NCBI RefSeq assembly: GCF_009680455.1
Contig: NZ_WKRD01000008.1
Coordinates: 3,876 to 67,875, forward strand
Direction: 5' to 3'
Source: Lachnospira eligens
GTDB taxonomy: Bacteria; Bacillota; Clostridia; Lachnospirales; Lachnospiraceae
Length of the DNA stretch: 64,000 bases
How positions within the stretch are numbered: the first letter of the stretch is position 1; each line of letters starts with the position of its first letter. Below are positions 56,682-64,000 of this stretch, one piece after another. Made by a program: the position numbers and the translations under genes. The notes beneath the pieces are model-generated. The model had not been told where the DNA came from and did no database searches. It was given only the letters and a program-made list of their open reading frames with translations.

Positions 56682-57917
56682 TTACTCACTATCTTTCGGC
56701 AGAGACTGCATATACTGATGCATTGATTCTGCTACAATCTTGCTGTGTGCAACAGCTTCTACTACGGTTCTTGCACCGTTGACAACATCACCTGATGCAA
56801 ATATACCAGGACGGCTTGTGTGGCCAGTCTCGTCTGCGTCAAGAAGTCCCCTTGCAGTAGCCTTAAGACCTGTTGTTGTGTTGACAATACGGTTCTGAGG
56901 TCCCTGACTGATAGAGATGATAACACTGTCTGAGTGGTGAAGTGTATCAGTTCCTTCTACATCAGTGAAAGTTCCATCCTCATTCTCAATAATATCCCTG
57001 AATATAACACCGTCATCTTTAATCTCAACAGGGCGTTTGTTATATTCAAATGTGATTCCTTCAAGCTGTGCATAGCTGAATTCATATTTACTTGCAGCAA
57101 CTTCCTTAGTGATAGAGAAACAGATGACATTGCGAGAGCCCTTTCTCTTAGCAGTTCTTGCAACGTCCATAGCAGCATTACCGGCACCGATAACAATAAC
57201 AGTTTCGCCGAGATGGTAGCTGTCAGGGTTATTGAGGTAATTGATACCAAAGTGGACATTACCGAAAGTCTCTCCTTTAATATGAAGAGAGTTAGGCTTC
57301 CATACACCAGTACCAATGAATATAGATTTGTAGCCGTCACGGAACAGATCATCAATTCCGATGGCACCACCGATAGTGGTGTTAGGACGAATTTTGATTC
57401 CCTTTAAGGCAAGATGTCTGTATTCAATGTCGTCAAGAACAGTCTTAGGAAGTCTGAATTCCGGAATACCGTATCTTAATACGCCGCCAATCTTGTCCTT
57501 TCCTTCAAATATAGTAACCTGATATCCGTATCTTGCAAGAATAATTGCAATAGTGATACCGGCAGGACCTGAACCGATGATTGCGACTCTCATGCCGTTA
57601 GAAGGCTTAGGACCTTCGGTCATCTGGTTGGCATATGTACTTGAGATATAATTCTCAATAGTAGAAAAATGTACAGGAGCACCCTTTCTTCCAAGTACAC
57701 AGTGACCTTCACACTGGTTCTCATGATTGCAGATAAGACTGCACACGGTAGTAAGCGGGTTGTTCTCGAAAAGCATTTTACCAGCTTCGTTAAGCTTATT
57801 CTCTTTAAGTAAACGGATTGCCATAGGAATGTTAGTGTTGATAGGACATCCCTTCTGACACTGAGGCACTTTGCACTGTAAGCAGCGGTTGGCCTCGTCC
57901 ATAACATGTAAAGCCAT
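56682..57917 (-). CDS. GltD-like NAD(P)H-dependent FAD oxidoreductase
   Basis: 411 residues, similar to the small subunit of glutamate synthase. The N-terminal iron-sulfur part has RCLQCKVPQCQKGCPINTNI (about 10-29) and a second cysteine group (CSLICNHENQCEGHC); FAD site IGSGPAGITIAIILARYG (about 115); GGVLRYGIPEFRLPK; NADPH site VIGAGNAAMDVARTAKRKG (about 245); GIFASGDVVNGARTVVEAVA near the end. It lacks the ~60 extra residues of full GltD and has no gltB beside it, so it may serve another electron-transfer partner, like the NfnB/SudB group. GGGGG is upstream of the ATG at 57917. It is flanked by two long hairpin elements. Confidence 0.88.
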   Translation of the reverse strand: MALHVMDEANRCLQCKVPQCQKGCPINTNIPMAIRLLKENKLNEAGKMLFENNPLTTVCSLICNHENQCEGHCVLGRKGAPVHFSTIENYISSTYANQMTEGPKPSNGMRVAIIGSGPAGITIAIILARYGYQVTIFEGKDKIGGVLRYGIPEFRLPKTVLDDIEYRHLALKGIKIRPNTTIGGAIGIDDLFRDGYKSIFIGTGVWKPNSLHIKGETFGNVHFGINYLNNPDSYHLGETVIVIGAGNAAMDVARTAKRKGSRNVICFSITKEVAASKYEFSYAQLEGITFEYNKRPVEIKDDGVIFRDIIENEDGTFTDVEGTDTLHHSDSVIISISQGPQNRIVNTTTGLKATARGLLDADETGHTSRPGIFASGDVVNGARTVVEAVAHSKIVAESMHQYMQSLPKDSE

Positions 57918-57975
57918 AATATATCCCCCTTTAAAGATGTTATATAGTAGATTGCATGTGTGCGTCCGGTAGGCC

Positions 57976-58187
57976 GGCTGTCCGGCACCTGTCTGTGGCG
58001 CAGGAATTCAGTGAGTCTCGCTTAGCAGGAGTAAAAGCCGCTGTCTGCAGAGTTTATTACATTGCACAAAAGCAAACGCGCTTCGCTTGGACGAGCTTTT
58101 GAGCACTGCACTTATGCAGATAGCGGCTTAACTCCTGCACAGCTCGTCAAAATTCATTCCCGCGCCACAGACAGGTGCCGGACAGCC
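57976..58187. repeat. Long hairpin element, copy 2
   Basis: A perfect 26-bp outer helix (57976-58001/58162-58187), then an 18/17-bp helix (58025-58042/58122-58138, one bulge), GTCTGCA/TGCAGAT (58043-58049/58115-58121) and CAAAAGC/GCTTTTG (58067-58073/58095-58101), with the same tip as copy 1. The core 58017-58146 matches copy 1. Outer helices of the two copies are unrelated. It lies in the 449-bp gap between divergent genes; the rest of that gap (58188-58366) shows only AT-rich sequence before the ligase gene. Confidence 0.9.
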
Positions 58188-58366
58188 TGATACACACGCG
58201 CAACTTAACTAACTAAATCATATCATTTTTTAATATGGAATTAAAGGGGAAGTTTGACGAAAGAGCGGAGAAAGGTTGGGAGTTTCCTAGATTTTTTGAG
58301 TGAAATATAGTATTATATAGCTTAATGAAATTGCATGCTGTCGGGGGCAGCAGGGAAGGAATTATT

Positions 58367-60001
58367 ATGCCAGTTACAGAGTACTTAGAGCGCAATGCAA
58401 GAGAATATCCAGACGAGGTTGCATTGGTAGAGCTCAATCCTGATGAGAAGGATACGAGAAGGATGACATGGAAGGAGTTCGGGCTTATTGAGCCTACAAC
58501 TTATTCACCATACCGCAGAGAGATTACATGGAGTGTATTTAACGAGAAAGCGAACAGATTCGCCAATATGCTTATCGGCAGAGGAATCAAGAAGGGCGAT
58601 AAGGTAGCTATTATTATGTATAACTGCCTTGAATGGCTTCCTATATATTTTGGAGTGTTAAAGACAGGTGCTATAGCAGTGCCTTTCAACTTCAGATATG
58701 ATTCAGATGAAATCTATTACTGTGCAGAGCTTGCAGAAGTAGATGTTATCGTATTTGGACCACAGTTTATCGGACGAATTGAAGTAAATGCTGAGAGATT
58801 ATCAAAGGGCAGACTCCTTATCTATGTTGGAGACAATTGTCCAAGCTTTGCAGAAAGCTACAGAGAGCTTGTTGCTGACTGCTCAAGCAAAGCGCCTGAT
58901 GTGACTATAACAGAAGACGATTATGGTGCAATATATTTTTCATCAGGAACAACGGGATTTCCTAAGGCTATACTTCATAAGCACAGAAGCCTTACACAGG
59001 CTGCCGAGATGGAGCAGAAGCACCATGGAACTGGAAGATATGATACATTTTTATGTATTCCGCCATTGTACCATACAGGAGCGAAGTTCCACTGGATGGG
59101 AAGTCTTGTGGCAGGAAGCAAAGCAGTACTTCTTAAGGGAACTAAGCCGGAGACAATTCTTAAGGCGGTTTCAGATGAAGAATGTACAATCGTGTGGCTG
59201 TTAGTGCCTTGGGCTCAGGATATATTAGATGCACTCGACAGGGGAGACATCAAGTTATCAGATTACAGACTTGACCAGTGGCGACTCATGCATATAGGTG
59301 CACAGCCGGTTCCACCTTCACTTATCAAGAGATGGAAGGAATACTTCCCTAAGCACCAGTACGATACCAACTACGGACTTTCAGAATCAACAGGTCCGGG
59401 CTGTGTACATCTTGGTGTGGAGAATATCAATAAGGTTGGTGCCATCGGAATTCCGGGTTACAGATGGGAATGTAAGATAGTTGATGAAGACGGTAATACA
59501 GTAAAACAGGGAGATGTCGGAGAACTCTGTGTTAAAGGACCGGGTGTCATGACATGTTATTACCGCAACGAGGAAGCTACTAAGGAAGTTCTTAAGGATG
59601 GCTGGTTATATACAGGTGATATGGCTATGCAGGATGAGGACGGTTTCTACTTCCTTGTAGACAGAAAGAAAGACGTTATCGTAAGCGGTGGAGAAAACAT
59701 TTATCCGGTTCAGATAGAGGACTTCATCAGAAGATTTAATAAAGTTAAAGATGTAGCTGTTATCGGACTTCCAGACCACAGACTGGGTGAAAAGACAGCG
59801 GCTATCATAGAAGTTAAGGACGGAGTTACATGTACTAAGGAAGAGATAGAAGATTTCTGTATGGAACTTCCTAGATACAAGCGTCCGAAAGAGATTATAT
59901 TTGCAGATATTCCGCGTAATGCTACAGGAAAGATTGAGAAGCCGAAGCTTCGTAAGATGTACGGCGCAGACAGACTTGTAGAACAGGAAAATAAAGGCTG
60001 A
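58367..60001 (+). CDS. AMP-forming acyl-CoA ligase
   Basis: 544 residues from ATG 58367 (GGGAAGGAA upstream; the frame from 58325 adds 14 residues). Class I adenylate-forming motifs: the AMP loop YFSSGTTGFPKAILHKH (about 198-214), YGLSESTGPG, YTGDMAMQDEDGFYFLVDRKKD, GGENIYPVQIED and the C-terminal catalytic Lys in NATGKIEKPKLR. It makes an acyl-CoA from an acid, ATP and CoA. Its place directly before iorAB points to an aryl acid (phenyl- or indole-acetate) as substrate, which is inference. Confidence 0.9.
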   Translation: MPVTEYLERNAREYPDEVALVELNPDEKDTRRMTWKEFGLIEPTTYSPYRREITWSVFNEKANRFANMLIGRGIKKGDKVAIIMYNCLEWLPIYFGVLKTGAIAVPFNFRYDSDEIYYCAELAEVDVIVFGPQFIGRIEVNAERLSKGRLLIYVGDNCPSFAESYRELVADCSSKAPDVTITEDDYGAIYFSSGTTGFPKAILHKHRSLTQAAEMEQKHHGTGRYDTFLCIPPLYHTGAKFHWMGSLVAGSKAVLLKGTKPETILKAVSDEECTIVWLLVPWAQDILDALDRGDIKLSDYRLDQWRLMHIGAQPVPPSLIKRWKEYFPKHQYDTNYGLSESTGPGCVHLGVENINKVGAIGIPGYRWECKIVDEDGNTVKQGDVGELCVKGPGVMTCYYRNEEATKEVLKDGWLYTGDMAMQDEDGFYFLVDRKKDVIVSGGENIYPVQIEDFIRRFNKVKDVAVIGLPDHRLGEKTAAIIEVKDGVTCTKEEIEDFCMELPRYKRPKEIIFADIPRNATGKIEKPKLRKMYGADRLVEQENKG

Positions 60002-60027
60002 TAAGAATACATAGAATGGAGAATGTT

Positions 60028-61773
60028 ATGAGAGAATTAATGCTGGGCAATAAGGCAGTTGCAAGAGGAATGTATGAAGCAGGCTGTAAGGTAATATCAA
60101 GTTATCCGGGAACACCAAGTACAGAGATAACAGAAGAAGCAGCGAAATATGATGAGATATACTGCGAGTGGGCGCCTAATGAAAAGGTTGCATTAGAGGC
60201 AGCACACGGAGCAACACTCGGCGGAGTAAGAGCAGCATGTGCAATGAAGCATGTTGGTTTAAATGTGGCAGCAGACCCGTTATTTACAATATCATATCAG
60301 GGACTTAACGCAGGACTTGTAATCTGTGTAGCAGATGATCCGGGAATGCACTCATCACAGAACGAACAGGATTCAAGACATTATGCATTTGCAGCCAAAG
60401 TACCTATGCTTGAGCCTGCAGATTCAGAAGAATCAAGACTTTTCGTTAAGGAAGCATATGAGATATCAGAGAAATACAATACACCGGTATTTATCAAAAT
60501 GTGTACAAGAGTTGCACATTCACAGAGTGTTGTATGTCCTGAGGAAAGAGTAGAGCCTGCACAGGTTCCTTATGTAAAAGACCCAACTAAGGTCATGATG
60601 ACTAAGAATTCAAGAGATGCACATGTAAGAGTTGAGCAGAGAACACTTGACCTTATACAGTATGCAGAGACAAGTGGAATTAACAGAATTGAAGAGTGTG
60701 CAGAGGGAAGTCTTATTAATGGTAAGAAGATAGGTGTAATCACATCATCAACATCATACCAGTATACTAAGGAAGTATTTGGCGATAAAGTAAGCGTACT
60801 TAAGCTTGGAATGGTATATCCACTTCCAGAGAAGCTTATCAAGGATTTCGCACAGGGCAAGGACGAAATCTATGTAATAGAGGAGCTTGACCCAATTATT
60901 GAGAATCACTGCAAGCAGTTGGGAATACAGGTTCATGGTAAAGATACATTTCCAATATGTGGAGAGTTTTCACAGAATCTTATTAAGAAATGCATGGGAA
61001 TGGAAGAACCAGAATTCACATCAATAGATGCACAGATTCCGGGAAGACCACCTGTTATGTGTGCAGGCTGCCCACACAGAGGAATATTCTACATTCTTCA
61101 CAAGAAAAAGATTATGGTATATGGAGATATCGGATGCTACACATTAGGCGCAGTTGCACCGCTTAATGCGATGGATCTTAATGTCTGCATGGGTGCATCA
61201 TGCTCAGGACTTCATGGTTTCAATAAGGCTATGGGAGAAGCTGGTGAGAGCAACAGCGTAGGTGTTATCGGAGATTCAACATTTATGCATTCAGGAATGA
61301 CTGGAATTACAGATATATCTTACAACATGAGCAATTCAACAGTTATTATTCTTGATAATTCAATCACAGGAATGACAGGACATCAGCAGAATCCTACAAC
61401 TGGTAAGAACTTAAGGGGAGAGCCGGCAGGAAAGGTTGACCTTGAGGCGTTATGCAGGGCTTTAGGCTTTAACAGGGTAAGAGTTGTTGACCCATACGAC
61501 CTCGCAGCAGTTGAGACAGCAGTGACAGAGGAGCTTGCTGCCAAAGAACCGTCTATAATCATAAGCAGAAGACCATGCGTAATGATTAAGGGAACTGTAC
61601 ATAAGCCTGCAATAGCAATTAATCAGGATGCCTGCAAGGGCTGTAAGGCATGTATGCAGATTGGCTGTCCTGCTATATCATTCAAGGATAAGAAAGCACA
61701 TATTGACCCAACATTATGTATCGGATGTGAAGTGTGCAAGCAGATGTGCAGATTCGATGCAATAGGAATGTAA
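60028..61773 (+). CDS. iorA: Indolepyruvate ferredoxin oxidoreductase, alpha subunit
   Basis: 581 residues from ATG 60028 (GGAG at good spacing); ATG 60016 is also possible. N-terminal MRELMLGNKAVARGMYEAG and SSYPGTPSTEITE; EWAPNEKVALEAAHGAT; the thiamine-diphosphate part has GDIGCYTLGAVAPL (split) and GVIGDSTFMHSGMTG with NSITGMTGHQ; the C-terminal ferredoxin domain has CKGCKACMQIGCP and CIGCEVCKQMC for two [4Fe-4S] clusters. It oxidises aryl pyruvates to aryl-acetyl-CoA with ferredoxin. Confidence 0.96.
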   Translation: MRELMLGNKAVARGMYEAGCKVISSYPGTPSTEITEEAAKYDEIYCEWAPNEKVALEAAHGATLGGVRAACAMKHVGLNVAADPLFTISYQGLNAGLVICVADDPGMHSSQNEQDSRHYAFAAKVPMLEPADSEESRLFVKEAYEISEKYNTPVFIKMCTRVAHSQSVVCPEERVEPAQVPYVKDPTKVMMTKNSRDAHVRVEQRTLDLIQYAETSGINRIEECAEGSLINGKKIGVITSSTSYQYTKEVFGDKVSVLKLGMVYPLPEKLIKDFAQGKDEIYVIEELDPIIENHCKQLGIQVHGKDTFPICGEFSQNLIKKCMGMEEPEFTSIDAQIPGRPPVMCAGCPHRGIFYILHKKKIMVYGDIGCYTLGAVAPLNAMDLNVCMGASCSGLHGFNKAMGEAGESNSVGVIGDSTFMHSGMTGITDISYNMSNSTVIILDNSITGMTGHQQNPTTGKNLRGEPAGKVDLEALCRALGFNRVRVVDPYDLAAVETAVTEELAAKEPSIIISRRPCVMIKGTVHKPAIAINQDACKGCKACMQIGCPAISFKDKKAHIDPTLCIGCEVCKQMCRFDAIGM

Positions 61774-61804
61774 GTATAGACAGGTAACTGAAGGGAGATT
61801 CAAT

Positions 61805-62377
61805 ATGACAAAGAATATTATGATAGTTGGTGTTGGCGGACAGGGAACACTTCTTGCCAGCAAGATGTTAGGATATGTATTATTAAAGCAGGGATATGAT
61901 GTTAAAGTTTCAGAGGTACATGGAATGAGCCAGAGAGGTGGTTCAGTTGTAACTTATGTAAGATATGGTGAAAAAGTATATTCACCTGTAATCGATAAGG
62001 GTGAGGCTGATGTTATCATTTCATTTGAGCAGTTAGAGGCTGCAAGATGGGTTGAATTCTTAAAGAAGGACGGAGTCATCATCACCAATACACAGAAGAT
62101 GGAGCCAATGCCTGTAATTACAGGGGCAGCAGAGTATCCGGAAGGACTTATTGAGAAGCTTACAACAGCAGGTGCCAGGGTAGATGCGAAAGATTTCCTT
62201 GCATTAGCAGAGGAGGCAGGTTCTTCCAAGGCTGTTAATATAGCACTTATGGGAAGATTCTCAACATACTTCCCTGATATTACAGACGAGCAGTGGCAGG
62301 ATGCCATAGAGAAAAATGTACCTGCTAAATTCCTCGAGCTTAACAGGAAGGCATTTGAACTGGGAAGAAATGCTTAA
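61805..62377 (+). CDS. iorB: Indolepyruvate ferredoxin oxidoreductase, beta subunit
   Basis: 190 residues: NIMIVGVGGQGTLLASKML at the start, KVSEVHGMSQRGGSVVTYVR, DVIISFEQLEAAR and the end domain with NIALMGRFSTYFPDI. This is the gamma-type subunit that pairs with IorA. GAAGGGAG precedes ATG 61805. Together with the ligase it forms a three-gene unit. Confidence 0.95.
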   Translation: MTKNIMIVGVGGQGTLLASKMLGYVLLKQGYDVKVSEVHGMSQRGGSVVTYVRYGEKVYSPVIDKGEADVIISFEQLEAARWVEFLKKDGVIITNTQKMEPMPVITGAAEYPEGLIEKLTTAGARVDAKDFLALAEEAGSSKAVNIALMGRFSTYFPDITDEQWQDAIEKNVPAKFLELNRKAFELGRNA

Positions 62378-62401
62378 GTAATTCACACAGGGGGAAGTGG
62401 C

Positions 62402-63088
62402 TTGACTAGATTTACTATATGCGATGATGAGCCGGAGCATGGCAGATTAATAGGTAAATATATAAAGACTGAATATGCAAAGCATGTGCCAGAGACTGAT
62501 ATAGCAGAAGTTGTGGTATATCAGTCTCCACAAGAAATGCTTGATGAAGCGATAGAAGACACAGATATATTCATACTTGATATTGAGTGTGGAAAGTCGA
62601 GTGGATTAGATATTGCAAAGGAGATACGCAGATTAAATAAAAATGCAGGAATAGTATTCTGCACATCACATAGCAATTATGTGTATCAGGTATTTGGTCT
62701 TACTCCTATTGATTTTATAAGAAAGAATAATATTGAAAAAGATATTGTACAGACAATGTATAATATTATGGATTTTCTCAGAGAAAAAAAGAAAATACTT
62801 GTAATTGAGAAAGGCGATATAATAAGACTTTCAGATATTGTGTCTGTGAATGTAATAAAACATGACCTTATATTCAAAGGTGTTAATGGCGAGAGAAAAA
62901 TAAGAGCAAACCTAAGTACATATGAAGAGCAGCTAAAGCAGTTCGGTTTCATTAAGATATCACAGGGCGAGATGGTCAATAAGGATTATATAAAGGAAAG
63001 AAAAAGAGATAACCTTATTATGAAGGATGGCACAGTCTATCACATAAGCAGAAGTAGAGTCGATGAGATAAGGAGAATGTTCATATGA
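62402..63088 (+). CDS. LytTR-type response regulator (AgrA-like)
   Basis: 228 residues starting at TTG 62402 (GGGGGAAG upstream). Receiver domain (about 1-120): acidic pair FTICDDEPEHG, phospho-acceptor Asp in DIFILDIECGKSSG (about 59), and the conserved Lys-region GLTPIDFIRK. LytTR DNA-binding domain (about 130-228) with LVIEKGDIIRLSDIV, FIKISQGEMVNKDYI and KDGTVYHISRSR. It overlaps the next gene by 4 bp. It likely answers a peptide signal through the partner kinase. Confidence 0.93.
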   Translation: MTRFTICDDEPEHGRLIGKYIKTEYAKHVPETDIAEVVVYQSPQEMLDEAIEDTDIFILDIECGKSSGLDIAKEIRRLNKNAGIVFCTSHSNYVYQVFGLTPIDFIRKNNIEKDIVQTMYNIMDFLREKKKILVIEKGDIIRLSDIVSVNVIKHDLIFKGVNGERKIRANLSTYEEQLKQFGFIKISQGEMVNKDYIKERKRDNLIMKDGTVYHISRSRVDEIRRMFI

Positions 63089-64000
63089 CAGATATAATAT
63101 TCGAAAGTTTCATAAATCTGTTTCAGAGTGTAGTTGTGACAGTGTTCCTTATTATAAGTCTTGGCTGTAAGGATAAGTATAATAAGAAATATGTCAGTGC
63201 AGCCGGGATATTAATTACATTCATATATCTTACTGTATCTAATCATCTTGTGTTCTTCGAGAGCGTGGGAATCTATGTATATATGGCATATTCACTGATG
63301 TTCAGTTTTGTGATACTGAGCGGAAGTGTTATTGAGAAGATATTCTACAATGTCATGATGATATGTTGTCTGGTTGGAAGTGCACTATTAGGTGGTGGGT
63401 TGGTATCACTTGTTGTTAAGAAAGATTTTCTTAATGCACATAGATATGGTACTGCTGAAAGATATGTAGGAATTATATTGGTTCAGGTAATATTATCTGT
63501 TTTATTTGTTTTAATAATAAAATTAAAACAAATGTTAAAGGAAAAAGATAATCAATACATGCTTATAATGTCTTTGATACCAGCTATATCGGTAATAGTA
63601 TGCTGCCTTATGGTATATCGATTAGATAAGAGCTATGAGATGAATGTAATATATACATTTATTGCCATGGCGGGCATTATAATAATTAATGTTATCAGTA
63701 TATTACTGCTTATTATGGAACAGAAGGTATATGAACAGAAAACCCGTCAGCAGGTTATGCTTAGTGCATATCAGCAGAAGGAGAAAGATATTGAATCAAT
63801 ACTTGATATGCACAGACAGAATAGTAAGCAGAGACATGATTTTAAGAATGTAATATTACTTATAAAAGAACTGATACGGGATGAACAGTATAATAAAGCA
63901 ACAGAGATGCTTGATAAATACAGTGAAGGTTATAAGAACAATAATCTTACAGAGATTGTAAGTGATAACATTGTGCTTAATTATCTGCTGAACAGAAAGA
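63085..64000 (+). CDS. GHKL sensor histidine kinase (AgrC-like), truncated at window end
   Basis: 305 residues visible from ATG 63085, open to the end. Six or so N-terminal membrane helices are seen in the first 200 residues (for example SVVVTVFLIISLG and LIMSLIPAISVIVCCLMV), then a cytoplasmic helix and the H-box RQNSKQRHDFKNVI (about 245-258). NNLTEIVSDN follows, then an N-box beginning near IVLNYLLNRK. Such kinases sense peptides in quorum systems. The ATG overlaps the regulator stop (ATGA). The rest of the ATPase domain lies beyond the window. Confidence 0.9.
   Translation, partial: MTDIIFESFINLFQSVVVTVFLIISLGCKDKYNKKYVSAAGILITFIYLTVSNHLVFFESVGIYVYMAYSLMFSFVILSGSVIEKIFYNVMMICCLVGSALLGGGLVSLVVKKDFLNAHRYGTAERYVGIILVQVILSVLFVLIIKLKQMLKEKDNQYMLIMSLIPAISVIVCCLMVYRLDKSYEMNVIYTFIAMAGIIIINVISILLLIMEQKVYEQKTRQQVMLSAYQQKEKDIESILDMHRQNSKQRHDFKNVILLIKELIRDEQYNKATEMLDKYSEGYKNNNLTEIVSDNIVLNYLLNRK

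Overview
The window reads as a low-GC Gram-positive (Clostridia) chromosome segment. The best fit is Lachnospiraceae, possibly close to Lachnospira. Reasons: a secreted, wall-anchored pectin methylesterase, a split GlgC/GlgD pair, a tandem family of DUF5104-like lipoproteins, SpoVG, CwlD and YwmB homologues, strong AGGAGG ribosome sites and AT-rich spacers. The genus is inference; no rRNA or other marker is present to fix it. I see no tRNA, rRNA, CRISPR array, insertion sequence or prophage.

Left part (1-16.9 kb). A truncated Glu/Pro-repeat protein precedes a CpsD-like ATPase lacking its Walker A motif, then a sirtuin and a DUF951 protein. Next come rpsF-ssb-rpsR and gdpP-rplI-dnaB, two classic Firmicutes neighbourhoods. 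A ferredoxin and a DUF1858 redox protein are divergent, and mecA follows. A Ser/Thr kinase fused to a degenerate MinD-like domain is followed by a second MinD-like protein. Cell-wall enzymes (GH18, CwlD) lead into a tsaC-ywlE-rpiB-comEB cluster that resembles the B. subtilis ywlC-ywlE-rpiB region just before the atp operon.

Middle (17-39 kb). A complete F-type ATP synthase operon (two small I/Z-type proteins, then atpBEFHAGDC) has a c subunit with Na+-type ligands. It is followed by ywmB, a methyltransferase, a membrane-anchored protein ending in what looks like an inactive C39-like domain, and a bifunctional penicillin-binding protein. Four tandem mosaic lipoprotein genes follow. A minus-strand block then reads murC, dnaD-like, dnaC-like, prs, with a dense DnaA-box cluster between murC and dnaD.

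Right part (39-64 kb). glgC-glgD and spoVG are followed by an AraC regulator divergent from the pectin methylesterase. Then come pth-mfd, an HMGL-like aldolase, ilvE, a phosphodiester glycosidase gene, a GltD-like oxidoreductase, an AMP-forming acyl-CoA ligase with iorAB (aryl-pyruvate oxidation), and an AgrA/AgrC-like two-component pair that runs off the end.

The most unusual content is non-coding. Two long hairpin elements flank the GltD-like gene; they share a ~130-nt core, and their stems differ by compensatory base-pair changes. Two clusters of hairpins share ACCTACTAA/TTAGTAGGT arms, at 31.3-31.6 kb and 51.25-51.54 kb. There is also the DnaA-box cluster, a tandem ~16-nt repeat leader before the aldolase gene, and a terminator that buries the ribosome site of ywmB.
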